Of a stretch of DNA of 64,000 nucleotides, positions 51,587-59,842 are shown piece after piece. Under the pieces are notes generated by a model that worked only from the letters and a program-made list of their open reading frames with translations, did not search any database and was not told the DNA's origin. The translations under genes and the position numbers were made by a program. This DNA comes from Halorubrum xinjiangense (GTDB taxonomy: Archaea; Halobacteriota; Halobacteria; Halobacteriales; Haloferacaceae), in contig NZ_FNBO01000003.1 in assembly GCF_900102375.1 (NCBI RefSeq), positions 1 to 64,000 of the forward strand, in the 5' to 3' direction. Positions within the stretch are counted from its first letter, which is position 1. The number at the start of each line of letters is the position of its first letter.

Positions 51587-53398
51587 CTACTCGACAGTGA
51601 CGCTCTTCGCGAGGTTGCGCGGCTTGTCGATGGACCGGTCCATCGCGTCGGCTGCGTGGTACGCGATCAGCTGGAGCTGGACGTTCGCGAGGACTGCCAC
51701 GAGGTCCGGGTGGGTCGCCGGGACCGGGAGGAACTCGTCGGCGGCGTCCATCAGGTCGGTGGCGGTCCGCGGGGCGACGGCGACGACGGGGGCGCCGCGC
51801 GCGCGGACCTCGTTGATGTTGCTCTCCAGCCGGTTCCCGTGTTGGCCGGTCCCGATCGCGAAGACGGGCGTGTCGGACGTGACGAGGGCGAGCGGGCCGT
51901 GTTTCAGCTCGCCGGCGGCGAACCCCTCAGCGTGCTCGTAGGTGATCTCCTTGAACTTCAGCGCCCCCTCAAGCGCGACCGAGAAGGCGTTCCCGCGGCC
52001 GACGAAGAAGTGCCCGTCGTCGCCGAGGCGCTGCTGGGCGATCGCCTCCGCTCGGGTGTCCGTCGTCACGGCCTCGACGTGTTCGGGGAGGTCGGCCAGC
52101 GCGTCTAAGCGCGCCTCGTGGTCGGCGGTCGGCTCGCCGGTGACGTCGCGGACGAGCCGCTCCGCGAGCAGGGTCAGCGTCGCGACCTGCGAGGAGAACG
52201 TCTTGGTGGCCGCCACGCCGATCTCGGGGCCGGCGCGGATGAAGAGCGCGTCGTCACAGGTCCGTGCGGCGGTGGAGCCGATGACGTTCGTCAGCGCGAG
52301 CGTGCGCGCGCCGCGGTCGCGGGCGCTCTGTAGCGCCTCCAGCGTGTCCGCGGTCTCGCCGCTCTGCGTGACGCCGATCACCAGCGTCTCCTCGTCGACC
52401 GGCGCGGGGTAGGCGGCGTACTCGCTCGCGATGAACGTGTTGGCGTCAATGCCGTCGTTCGAGAGGAGCCACTCCCCGTACGCGCCGGCGTGGTACGACG
52501 TTCCACACGCGACGAGTTGGACGCGGGAGATCCCCTCGAAAGAGCCCGGCGGGAAGTCCTCTAAGACGACGTCGTCGCCGTCGATCCGCCCGTGGAGCGT
52601 TTGCCGGAGCGCCATCGGCTGCTCGTGGATCTCCTTCAGCATGAAGTGGTCGTAGCTCCCCTTCTTGGCGTCCTCGGGGGTCCAGTCGACCGTCTCGACC
52701 GGGCGGACGACCGGGTCGCCGGCGCCGTCCGTCACCCGGTAGCCGTCGGTCGTGAGGACGACGACGTCGTCGTCCTCTAGGTAGACCACGCGGTCGGTGA
52801 ACTCGAGGAACGCCGGCACGTCGCTGGCGAGGAAGTGTTCCGAGTCGCCGACGCCGACGACCAGCGGCGACCCGCTCCGGGCGGCGTAGATTGCCGGCTC
52901 GTCTCCGAGGACCATCGCGACCGCGTAGCTCCCCTCGAGCTGGTCGACCGCGCTCCGGAAGGCGGTCTCCGGGTCGTGGCCGTCTTCGAGCCGCTCTTCG
53001 ATCAGGTGCGGGATCACCTCGGTGTCGGTGTCGCTCGTGAACTCGTGGCCGCGCCCCCGCAGTCCCTCGCGGAGCGCGGCGTGGTTCTCGATGATCCCGT
53101 TGTGGACGACCGCGACCCGCCCGTGGCAGTCCGTGTGCGGGTGGGCGTTCTCGTCGGTCGGCGGCCCGTGCGTGCTCCAGCGCGTGTGCCCGATACCGAT
53201 CGAACCGTCCGTCATACCCGCCGAAACGGCCGACTCCAGCTGTGCGACCTCGCCGCCGCACTTCTTGATCTCGACGCCGTCCCCGTTACGGATCGCGACG
53301 CCCGCGGAGTCGTACCCGCGGTACTCGAGGTTTTTGATGCTGGTCAACAGCGGTCCGAGCGAGCCCTCCTCGCCGATACGGGCGCTGATGCCGCACAT
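51587..53398 (-). CDS. glmS: Glutamine-fructose-6-phosphate aminotransferase
   Basis: 603 residues, the normal length. The glutaminase domain starts at Cys2 (MCGISARIG) after removal of Met. It contains IGHTRWSTHGPPTDENAHPH and VVHNGIIENHAALR. Two SIS domains follow with AYGEWLLSNDGIDANTFIAS, ALTNVIGSTAARTCDD and the C-terminal KPRNLAKSVTVE ending. It makes glucosamine-6-phosphate, first step to UDP-GlcNAc. The frame continues upstream to 53455, but Cys2 must be N-terminal, which fixes the ATG at 53398. CATAACAAAGG lies about 137 nt upstream. Confidence 0.97.
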   Translation of the reverse strand: MCGISARIGEEGSLGPLLTSIKNLEYRGYDSAGVAIRNGDGVEIKKCGGEVAQLESAVSAGMTDGSIGIGHTRWSTHGPPTDENAHPHTDCHGRVAVVHNGIIENHAALREGLRGRGHEFTSDTDTEVIPHLIEERLEDGHDPETAFRSAVDQLEGSYAVAMVLGDEPAIYAARSGSPLVVGVGDSEHFLASDVPAFLEFTDRVVYLEDDDVVVLTTDGYRVTDGAGDPVVRPVETVDWTPEDAKKGSYDHFMLKEIHEQPMALRQTLHGRIDGDDVVLEDFPPGSFEGISRVQLVACGTSYHAGAYGEWLLSNDGIDANTFIASEYAAYPAPVDEETLVIGVTQSGETADTLEALQSARDRGARTLALTNVIGSTAARTCDDALFIRAGPEIGVAATKTFSSQVATLTLLAERLVRDVTGEPTADHEARLDALADLPEHVEAVTTDTRAEAIAQQRLGDDGHFFVGRGNAFSVALEGALKFKEITYEHAEGFAAGELKHGPLALVTSDTPVFAIGTGQHGNRLESNINEVRARGAPVVAVAPRTATDLMDAADEFLPVPATHPDLVAVLANVQLQLIAYHAADAMDRSIDKPRNLAKSVTVE

Positions 53399-53534
53399 CA
53401 GTCGCTCACCGAGGGCTGGGCGTCGTTCCGCGCCGAGTCGAAGAAGCGAGCCCACGGGCCGTCCGCGGGGTGATCGGTTCCCGTGCCGCGCTGCGAGTTG
53501 CTGTGTCGCATACGCGTCAACGGGCCGAGATTCC

Positions 53535-53543
53535 CTTTGTTAT
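53535..53543 (-). promoter_or_regulatory. TAACAA motif before glmS
   Basis: ATAACAAAG on the minus strand, about 137 nt before the glmS ATG. It is a variant of the ATAACAATAC motif found before glycan operons and has similar spacing. Confidence 0.45.
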
Positions 53544-53795
53544 GGAGCGGTAACCAACGACGACTCCGCGGCGGGCCTTGGTACGATGGTACTACTCCGA
53601 GAAGAGTTTCGACGAAAACGACGGTCTCACGGCGGTTCTCTTCGGAAGGAGCTCGTTACCGTCCCGCGTGGGTGGCGGTTCGTTCGGGGAGGGTGATCGA
53701 GCCGTTCCGAGCCGCCGGACGACTCGGCGGAGGCCGGTCATCGACGCGTTCGAAACGGCGACCGTTCGGACGTCCGGGCGCGGTCCGACCGTCCC

Positions 53796-53975
53796 TCACC
53801 GCCACATCCCGAGCGCGACGTACGCCCCGCGCTTCGCCGTCATCCACTCCGTCGTCCGCCGCTCCTCGTCGGGGTGGACCGGGTGGAGCGTACACTCGTC
53901 TGGACGGTCCTCGTACCGCGCGAACGTGGCTTTGATCCGCGCTTCGCGACCGCTTCGGTCCTTGGTCGATCTCAT
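53796..53975 (-). CDS. DUF7511-like small protein (59 aa)
   Basis: Starting from the ATG at 53975, the minus strand encodes 59 residues beginning MRSTKDRSGREARIKATFAR, then YEDRPDECTLHPVHPDEERR and TTEWMTAKRGAYVALGMWR before TGA. The pattern YED.PDECT..P, (T)T.W.TA..G.Y..L. is the haloarchaeal DUF7511 family, as I remember it. TCTATTACAATACGC at about 30-40 nt upstream could be its promoter. Other frames in this stretch are non-coding. Function unknown. Confidence 0.7.
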   Translation of the reverse strand: MRSTKDRSGREARIKATFARYEDRPDECTLHPVHPDEERRTTEWMTAKRGAYVALGMWR

Positions 53976-54124
53976 CGCTAACCGCGGATGAGACCCGTTC
54001 GCGTATTGTAATAGACGTCCTAATCGAGGTCACGAGGGTGTCCGACGACGCGCTGGAGCGAGTTCTCGGTCGTCCGCCGTGCCGCCCTCAGGAGCGCTCC
54101 GTGTCGGCCCCAGATCGCAGCCCT

Positions 54125-54187
54125 GTCGCCCCGGAGCGAGGCTGGGTCGCCCCGGAGCGAGGCTGGGTCGCCCCGGAGCGAGGCCGT
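54125..54187. repeat. 21-bp tandem repeat, three copies
   Basis: GTCGCCCCGGAGCGAGGCTGG occurs at 54125 and 54146, and with two changes near the end at 54167. A degenerate fourth unit follows (GTCGCCTCCGGAGCGCGG). The multiple of three keeps reading frames open, which explains the repeated PGRPSLA in a minus-strand frame. Confidence 0.85.
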
Positions 54188-54370
54188 GTCGCCTCCGGAG
54201 CGCGGCGACGTCGCGTTCCGACAGCCGTCCGGGCCCGAGAGCTGTGTACGGCTGAGTTACTCGCTGCGGGCCGGCCATACCGGGCGACGGCGTCGCCGCG
54301 ATCGGCACGTCCGCCGCCGCGCCGCCGCGGCGGCCGCCGCTCAATAAGCTGAGCGAAGTCATTTATACCA

Positions 54371-54384
54371 GATATATAACAAAC
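54371..54384 (+). promoter_or_regulatory. TATA region with ATAACAAAC before the ferritin-like gene
   Basis: GATATATAACAAAC contains both a TATA box and the TAACAA core 17-30 nt before the GTG at 54402. Here the motif sits at normal promoter distance. Confidence 0.5.
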
Positions 54385-54401
54385 TACCCGGCCGCGGTAC
54401 G

Positions 54402-55364
54402 GTGGGTGTGGTGAATTCGAACACAGACGACGGCGAACGGTCGACGGATGACGGGGGCACAAACACGCGACGCCAGTTCGTGGCCGGATCGGCCGGCGCG
54501 CTCGGCGGCGCCGCGCTCGGGGGATCGCTCGTGGGGTCGGCGGTCGCACAGACCGACGACGAGGACGGCGAGGACGGCGAGGACGGGGAAGACGGCGGAG
54601 ACGGCGAAGAGCCGGTCGAAAACGAGTTCGAGGACGACGTCGACATCCTCAACTTCGCCCGCACGCTGGAGTTCCTCGAAGCGAGCTTCTACGCACAGGG
54701 GTTAGAGAACATCGGCGAGGAGGACCTCTGTAACTGTCAGCTTTTTGGCGAGGAGGACGACCCGCGCCGCGAGCAGGTCTACGAGGAGCTCCAGACGGTC
54801 CTGGCGCACGAGGAGGCCCACGTGGAGGCCCTCGGCGCGGCGGTCGAGGAGCTCGGCGGCGAGCCCGTCGAGGAGCCCGAGTTCGACTTCGGGCTCGCGG
54901 TACAGTACCCGGTGGCGTTCCTCGCGACGGCGGCGCAGCTGGAGGACGTCGGCGTGTCCGCGTACGCCGGCGCCGCGCCCTACATCGAGAACGAGGCCCT
55001 GGTCGCCCCGGCGCTCGGGATCCACAGTGTCGAGGCCCGCCACGCCTCGTTCCTGCGGACGCTCAACGGGGACTCCGGGTTCCCGAACGCGGTCGACGAG
55101 GCCCGGTCGCGCTCGGAGGTCGAGGCGCTCATCGCTCCCTTCGTCGTCGGCATGGAGGCGCCCGAGGGCGAAGCGCCCGACGACGGCATGGACTCGCCCG
55201 ACGGTAACGGGACGGACACGCCCGACGACAACGGCACGGACATGCCCGACGACAACGGGACAGACATGCCCGAAGACAACGGCACGGACGTTCCCGAGGA
55301 TAACGGAACGGACGTCCCCGACGGCAACGGCACGGACGACAACGGCACTAACACCAGTTCCTAA
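54402..55364 (+). CDS. TAT-exported ferritin-like protein with NGT-rich tail
   Basis: 320 residues from a GTG (others lie at 54408 and 54411). A twin-arginine signal with RRQFVAGSAGALGGAALGGS lies at about 25-45, then an acidic (DGE)n stretch. The ferritin-like domain (about 80-250) has EFLEASFYAQGLENI, AHEEAHVEALGAAVEEL and GIHSVEARHASFLRTL for the helix-bundle metal sites. The last 55 residues repeat DNGTD(M/V)P and hold seven NGT sequons plus NTS. It is likely secreted or surface-bound and N-glycosylated. A T6 tract follows the stop. Confidence 0.82.
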   Translation: MGVVNSNTDDGERSTDDGGTNTRRQFVAGSAGALGGAALGGSLVGSAVAQTDDEDGEDGEDGEDGGDGEEPVENEFEDDVDILNFARTLEFLEASFYAQGLENIGEEDLCNCQLFGEEDDPRREQVYEELQTVLAHEEAHVEALGAAVEELGGEPVEEPEFDFGLAVQYPVAFLATAAQLEDVGVSAYAGAAPYIENEALVAPALGIHSVEARHASFLRTLNGDSGFPNAVDEARSRSEVEALIAPFVVGMEAPEGEAPDDGMDSPDGNGTDTPDDNGTDMPDDNGTDMPEDNGTDVPEDNGTDVPDGNGTDDNGTNTSS

Positions 55365-55423
55365 CGCGATCGGCGACGCGGTCGAACCGGGACGACCGCG
55401 GCCGCTCCGTTCGGTCACTCCGC

Positions 55424-55429
55424 TTTTTT
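55424..55429 (+). terminator. T6 tract after the ferritin-like gene
   Basis: GCTTTTTTCCCC, 60 nt after the stop codon. A short T run of this kind is enough for archaeal termination. Confidence 0.45.
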
Positions 55430-55622
55430 CCCCGCTGGCGTCGACCGTCGATCGACCGGACGGATCGAGTCCTGGTCGGCGGACTCGCGGTCGGCGGGCC
55501 CGAACGGCGACTCGTCGAACCCGGTTGGCCGAACGTACTCGAAGGTAACGCAGTCTTGTGAATTGTGCGCCTCGGATACGAACTCGATAACAAAGCCGAG
55601 ACGGGTCGTGTGTCCGGACGCG

Positions 55623-55868
55623 ATGGAACGAACGACAGTCACGGACGACGATGAGGGGAAGCGCGTCGTGAACGCCAGCGGCACCGAGATCGGCATGGTC
55701 AGCACGGTCAGGGACGGCGTCGCGCACGTCGACCCCGACCCGGGGATGACCGACACGATCCGGTCTAAGCTCGGGTGGGGGGACGCCGATCAGGGCGACT
55801 ACGCCTTGGAGGCGACGCGCATCGACACGGTGACCGACGACGAGATCCGGCTGAAAGACGAGTTCTAA
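55623..55868 (+). CDS. PRC-barrel-like small protein
   Basis: 81 residues from ATG 55623. GKRVVNASGTEIGMVSTVRD followed by AHVDPDPGMTDTIRSKLGWG looks like a PRC-barrel-type domain (V.ds.G..iG.V..v..), then DYALEATRIDTVTDDEIRL. Function unknown; such domains usually bind partners. The frame extends upstream to 55563, but the ATG fits better. GATAACAAAGCC lies about 35 nt before this ATG. Confidence 0.75.
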   Translation: MERTTVTDDDEGKRVVNASGTEIGMVSTVRDGVAHVDPDPGMTDTIRSKLGWGDADQGDYALEATRIDTVTDDEIRLKDEF

Positions 55869-55994
55869 GCCGAGCGGGAACACGGACAGGTCGACCGACA
55901 CGGATCCGCTCCGCGGCTTTTCGCCCGCTTCGACGCCCGCTCGCCGCGTAGCCGGCGGCTACTAATCCCGCCGCTCGCGCAACGCCGAGTCAGC

Positions 55995-56915
55995 ATGGAC
56001 GGAAAACGCGTACTCGTGACTGGCGGATCGGGGTTCATCGGCGGAGCGATCGCGGCGTCGCTCCGGGCGGACAACGACGTGCGGACGCTCGACACCGACC
56101 CCGATCCCCCGGCGGGAGTCACCGCGATCGAAGGCGACGTGCGTGACCGCGAGGCCGTCGAGGAGGCGGTCGCGGACGTCGACGTGGTGTTCCATCAGGC
56201 GGCGATCGTCAGCGTCGAGCGGTCGATCGACGACCCGAACGAGACCCACGCGGTGAACGCGACGGGGACCCTGCGCGTGCTGGAGGCCGCCCGCCGACAC
56301 GACGCCCGGGTCGTGGCGGCGTCGAGCGCGGCGGTGTACGGCGACCCGGAGGGGGTCCCGCTCGCCGAGGGCGCCCGGCTCGAACCGACCTCGCCGTACG
56401 GGCTGAGCAAGCTGGCGCTGGACCACTACCTCCGGCTATACCACGAGCTGTACGGCCTCGAGACCGTCGCGCTCCGCTACTTCAACGTCTACGGGCCGGG
56501 ACAGACCGGCGGCGACTACGCCGGCGTCATCGAGGCGTTCCTGCGCGCGGCGCGCTCCGGAGAGCCCCTGACGGTCCACGGCGACGGCGAGCAGACGCGC
56601 GACTTCGTCCACGTCGACGACGTCGTGCGGGCCAACCTCCTCGCCGCGGAGACGGACGCGGTCGGCGCGTCGTACAACGTCGGCACCGGCGACTCGGTGA
56701 CGATCCGCGGCCTCGCGGAGCGCATCCGACGCGCGGTCGGGAGCGATTCGCCGATCGTCCACGGCGACGCGCGCGACGGCGACGTCCGCCACAGCCGCGC
56801 CGACATCAGCAAGGCCCGCGAGGAGCTCGGATACCGGCCGTCCGTCGGCCTCAGCGAGGGACTCGAGACGCTCGTCGAGGACCGACGGGTCTCCTCCGCC
56901 TCGCAGAACAGGTGA
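55995..56915 (+). CDS. NAD-dependent epimerase/dehydratase, nucleotide-sugar type
   Basis: 306 residues, extended SDR. VLVTGGSGFIGGAIAASLRA binds NAD, AASSAAVYGDPEGVPLAEG and YGLSKLALDHYL carry the active-site Ser and YxxxK. LRYFNVYGPGQTGGDYAGVI and DFVHVDDVVRANLLAAE are typical of UDP-glucose 4-epimerase-like enzymes. It suits the sugar theme. CTACTAATCC about 30 nt upstream is a probable promoter, and T7 follows the stop. Confidence 0.91.
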   Translation: MDGKRVLVTGGSGFIGGAIAASLRADNDVRTLDTDPDPPAGVTAIEGDVRDREAVEEAVADVDVVFHQAAIVSVERSIDDPNETHAVNATGTLRVLEAARRHDARVVAASSAAVYGDPEGVPLAEGARLEPTSPYGLSKLALDHYLRLYHELYGLETVALRYFNVYGPGQTGGDYAGVIEAFLRAARSGEPLTVHGDGEQTRDFVHVDDVVRANLLAAETDAVGASYNVGTGDSVTIRGLAERIRRAVGSDSPIVHGDARDGDVRHSRADISKAREELGYRPSVGLSEGLETLVEDRRVSSASQNR

Positions 56916-56933
56916 CCGGCCGCGCCGTCGCTC

Positions 56934-56941
56934 CTTTTTTT
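56934..56941 (+). terminator. T-rich terminator after the epimerase gene
   Basis: CTCCTTTTTTTGC, ending at 56941, starts 20 nt after the stop. It marks the left edge of an AT-rich stretch. Confidence 0.5.
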
Positions 56942-57112
56942 GCTCTGCTGAAACCTCAGCCAATTACAAGTTTTCGGAGGCGTGCTGAATATAGAGCGCG
57001 AGTCCGGCATATGAGCTGAGTTAATTTCACCGACTAATATTGCGCGTGGCATGAAAATATGACTACAGAGATATCAAACTCTATTTTCTTGGAATGTAAT
57101 CACCCATAAACG
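56942..57112. other. AT-rich spacer before HAD gene
   Basis: About 170 bp with more than half A+T, against roughly a third elsewhere. It includes AACCTCAGCCAATTACAAG and ATATTGCGCG and no gene. GGAATGTAATCACC lies about 20 nt before the ATG. Confidence 0.5.
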
Positions 57113-57766
57113 ATGAAGACATCAGTTTACTTCGATCTTGATGGCACTCTTCTCAATTACAGTACCCCTTTTTCGGAACTTTTCGTACAGACACTTCCAA
57201 CTGATGCTACCGAAGAGATGATTGAAACGTATTCTGAACAGGTACTTACGAGTATTACACAGGTAGAGGACGAACCGTACCAGCGGGCTTTCGACGCGGT
57301 TTGCGAACAATACGACCTCGACCTGGATACAGAGCGGCTCGCAGCAGAATACATTGAGAAGGAAGCGAGTTCAACACACATCCCTCACACAGTACGACAG
57401 CTTGTTGCGTCCATCGCAGTTCGCCACCAGACCGGTATCCTCACAAACGGCGACGGACGGATGCAACGTCGGAAAATCGAGGAACACGGGCTCGACGAGT
57501 TCGTTGACACAGTTATCGTTTCGAACGAGATTGGGACACGGAAACCGAATCGAGAGATCTTTGAAGCGGCCAAAGAGCGACTTCCCGCAGAAGTGTTCGT
57601 CTATATCGGAGATACGTTCGAGGAGGACATCACTCCAGCACGCGAAGCGGGATTTGAGACCGTCTACGTGGGCGAGGAACCCCATCCGGACACGTCGGTG
57701 GCCTCGAGAGGAACAGAGGAACTGGCGACGTTGCTCCTTCCGTTAATCGAAGAAGGTTCGGCATAG
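57113..57766 (+). CDS. HAD-superfamily hydrolase, probably acquired
   Basis: 217 residues with the HAD motifs: YFDLDGTLLNY (I), ILTNGDGRMQRRKIEEHGLD (II), RKPNREIFEAAKERL (III, K) and YIGDTFEEDITPAREAGFET (IV), and a small helical cap. It is a phosphatase-like or pyrophosphatase-like enzyme. Codons use A/T at third positions far more often than any neighbour (for example TTCGATCTTGATGGCACTCTTCTC), and the flanks are AT-rich, which suggests horizontal transfer from a less GC-rich donor. ATG is likely but not tested. Confidence 0.84.
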   Translation: MKTSVYFDLDGTLLNYSTPFSELFVQTLPTDATEEMIETYSEQVLTSITQVEDEPYQRAFDAVCEQYDLDLDTERLAAEYIEKEASSTHIPHTVRQLVASIAVRHQTGILTNGDGRMQRRKIEEHGLDEFVDTVIVSNEIGTRKPNREIFEAAKERLPAEVFVYIGDTFEEDITPAREAGFETVYVGEEPHPDTSVASRGTEELATLLLPLIEEGSA

Positions 57767-57891
57767 TTGAGAGCGGCACTGTTCTGACGGTAGCCAGTCA
57801 GAATGTATTCCTGCGGAGGATTTCAACAGAGCCTATTTTTCAAAAGTCAGATTTTGACGCGTTGGCCTTTCAAAAACCACCGCCCGCGTCG
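57767..57891. other. AT-rich spacer after HAD gene
   Basis: Includes TCCTGCGGAGG and CCTATTTTTCAAAAGTC. GGCACTGTTCTGA at 57774 looks a little like an insertion-sequence end, but I cannot match it to a partner. Confidence 0.35.
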
Positions 57892-59586
57892 TCACTCCCG
57901 CCGACGGCCGCGCGTTGCGACGCCCGCCGTGACCGCCAGTGCGAGGAGCGCGGCGACGACGCCGAACCCGGGCGTCTCGTCCTCGCTCGCCTCCGTCGCG
58001 TCCGTCGTCGAGTCGTCCGCCGTTTCGGTCTCCGAGTCGTTCGACGCCGCGTCCTCGTCCGTCTCGTCGGCACCCGTCTCGTCGGTGTCCGTCGAGTTGG
58101 TGTCCGTCGAGTTGGTGTCCGTCGAGTTGGCGTCCGTCTCGTCGGTGTCCGTCGAGTTGGCGTCCGCGTCCGCCGCCTCCGAGTCGGCCGTCTCGTTCGC
58201 GCTCGACGTGGCGTTCGCGTCCGCCGCCGCCTCCCCACCCGGGGTCGTGTTCGCGGGCGACTCCGCCCCGGCGGTCGCGTTCGACTCGCCCCCAGTCGTC
58301 ACCGCGAACAGCGAGAAGCCGCGGGTCTCGGCGTCGACGGTGACCCGTCCGTCGGCGCTCGTGGCCTCGGCGTCGAGCTCGGTCCAGGCCGTCCCGTTCC
58401 AGCGCACGACCTCGACGCGGTCGAGGGCCGACTCCTCGAGCGTCTCGTTCGAGTAGGCGAACGTGACCGTCGCGTTCTCGTCCGCGAACTCGTCGTCCGG
58501 GTCGATCCGATACATCCCGACCGCCTCGTCGGGCGCGGTTACGCCCTCGGGGAGCTCGCGGAGCTTGTCGACGATGAGCAGGCCCGAGACGGTCTCCCGA
58601 TCGAAGTCGACGACGGCCACCTCGTTGGCCGGGAGCTCGACGACGCCGTCCCCCTCAACTGCCCCGTTGTCTCGCTTCTCGACATACGTCGGGATGCTCC
58701 AGCCGGAGCTGGACCCCTCGTCGTCATCCTTCGCGGAATCGTCGGAGGAGTTCGCGGACCCGCCGTCGTCATCGTCCGTGGACTCGTCCGAGCCGTCCGT
58801 GGAATCGTCCGAGCCGTCCGAGCCGTCTGAGCCGTCCGTCGACTCCGACGACTCCGACTCGGTGACAGTGACCTCGGTCGTCAGTCGGTCGCCGGTCGTG
58901 GCGGCCGCGAGCGACCAGTTTCCGGCGCTGTCCGCCGTGTCCGTCCACGTGAGCGTCTGGCTTTGAGTCTCGCCCGGCGCGAGCTCCACCGCACTCTCCG
59001 CGACGCTGTCGCCGTCGACCTCGATCCACACGTCTCGCGTCGTGACGTTCGGGTCGTCGTTCGTCACGGTGACTGTCGCCGTCAGGTCGTCGCCGGCCTC
59101 GACGGGCGAGTCGGTCTCGACGCCCTCGACGGTGAAGAACGAGCCCTCGTCGATCTGGACCGTCCGGTTGTCCGCCCCGTGGTCGCTCACCACCTTGATG
59201 CGCTCCGTCCCGGCGTCACCCGGGCCGGTGTCCCACGTGAGCGTCACGTCCTTGCTCTCGTTCGGTTCGAGCGTCAGTGCCGGGCTGGCCACCGAGTCGA
59301 CAATATTGTTGCGGTCGTCTTTGAGGTGGATCTGCTGGCTGTCCGCTGTCGTCCCCTCGTTCGTGACCGTCGCCTCGACGACGAGCGCGTCGCCCTCGGT
59401 CACCGCGGCGTCGTAGTCGGTTATCTCCACCGCGAAGAACGGGTCGCCGTCGGCCGTCTGCGACGGCGCCTCGGCCGCGACGCCGACCGCGCTCAGCGCG
59501 CCGAGCGCGCCGAGGACGAGCAGCAGTGCGGCGAGCGTTGCGATAACCACGAACTTCGTCGGTCTGTCGGGTGACTCCGATCGCAT
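57892..59586 (-). CDS. PGF-CTERM surface protein with CARDB-like domains
   Basis: 564 residues. A hydrophobic N-terminal segment (VVIATLAALLLVLGALGALS) is likely a signal. Two CARDB-like Ig modules follow: FAVEITDYDAAVTEGDALVV, ESKDVTLTWDTGP and SFFTVEGVETDSPVEAGDDL. A Ser/Asp-rich linker leads to a PGF-CTERM-like pre-domain; the tail TPGFGVVAALLALAVTAGVA plus RRRE is the archaeosortase recognition. The low-complexity stalk has several NST sequons. Its product is presumably anchored to the cell surface and glycosylated. Opposite in direction to the HAD gene. Confidence 0.87.
   Translation of the reverse strand: MRSESPDRPTKFVVIATLAALLLVLGALGALSAVGVAAEAPSQTADGDPFFAVEITDYDAAVTEGDALVVEATVTNEGTTADSQQIHLKDDRNNIVDSVASPALTLEPNESKDVTLTWDTGPGDAGTERIKVVSDHGADNRTVQIDEGSFFTVEGVETDSPVEAGDDLTATVTVTNDDPNVTTRDVWIEVDGDSVAESAVELAPGETQSQTLTWTDTADSAGNWSLAAATTGDRLTTEVTVTESESSESTDGSDGSDGSDDSTDGSDESTDDDDGGSANSSDDSAKDDDEGSSSGWSIPTYVEKRDNGAVEGDGVVELPANEVAVVDFDRETVSGLLIVDKLRELPEGVTAPDEAVGMYRIDPDDEFADENATVTFAYSNETLEESALDRVEVVRWNGTAWTELDAEATSADGRVTVDAETRGFSLFAVTTGGESNATAGAESPANTTPGGEAAADANATSSANETADSEAADADANSTDTDETDANSTDTNSTDTNSTDTDETGADETDEDAASNDSETETADDSTTDATEASEDETPGFGVVAALLALAVTAGVATRGRRRE
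58075..58165. repeat. 15- to 18-bp repeats encoding NSTDT(N/D)
   Basis: GTGTCCGTCGAGTTG recurs five times with small gaps. In the coding direction it gives NSTDTNSTDT. Each repeat adds an N-glycosylation sequon. Confidence 0.75.
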
Positions 59587-59671
59587 AGTCGGCGCGAAGC
59601 GGGAGCGTAACTAAAGTACGGACAGCTTATCGCGCGGAAGCCGCCGGCTAACCCCGTCTTCGGCGGTGCTG

Positions 59672-59682
59672 GAGTTATTACG
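59672..59682 (+). promoter_or_regulatory. TATA box for the 40-residue zinc ribbon gene
   Basis: GAGTTATTACG lies about 26 nt before the ATG at 59704. Confidence 0.55.
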
Positions 59683-59703
59683 ATTCGACGGGGAACGCCG
59701 GCC

Positions 59704-59826
59704 ATGGGCGATTCGGCTTGCGACCGTCGGTTCTGTCCGCAGTGCGACCTGGCGCTCTCCCGCGCCGACGGGACCTGCCCGGAGTGCGGGGCGCGGATCG
59801 AGTGCCGCGACGACGGCGACCGCTGA
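59704..59826 (+). CDS. Tiny zinc-ribbon protein (40 aa)
   Basis: Forty residues from ATG 59704: MGDSACDRRFCPQCDLALSR, then ADGTCPECGARIECRDDGDR, TGA at 59824-59826. Two CxxC pairs (CPQC, CPEC) are spaced for one zinc. A TATA box sits 26 nt upstream. The type is common in haloarchaea but too short to name. It runs toward the SDR gene on the opposite strand; only 16 nt separate the stops. Confidence 0.65.
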   Translation: MGDSACDRRFCPQCDLALSRADGTCPECGARIECRDDGDR

Positions 59827-59842
59827 CCTCGCGCCGCCGCGC

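Larger units (their letters stand above)
53976..54401. other. Intergenic region with 21-bp repeats
   Basis: About 425 bp with no gene I believe in. Short frames on both strands consist of repeat-derived Arg/Pro/Ser. It contains the tandem repeats at 54125-54187 and the promoter of the ferritin-like gene. Confidence 0.5.

Noticed and set aside
57774-57790. GGCACTGTTCTGACGG as an insertion-sequence end
   Set aside because: No second end or target duplication could be found around the AT-rich gene.
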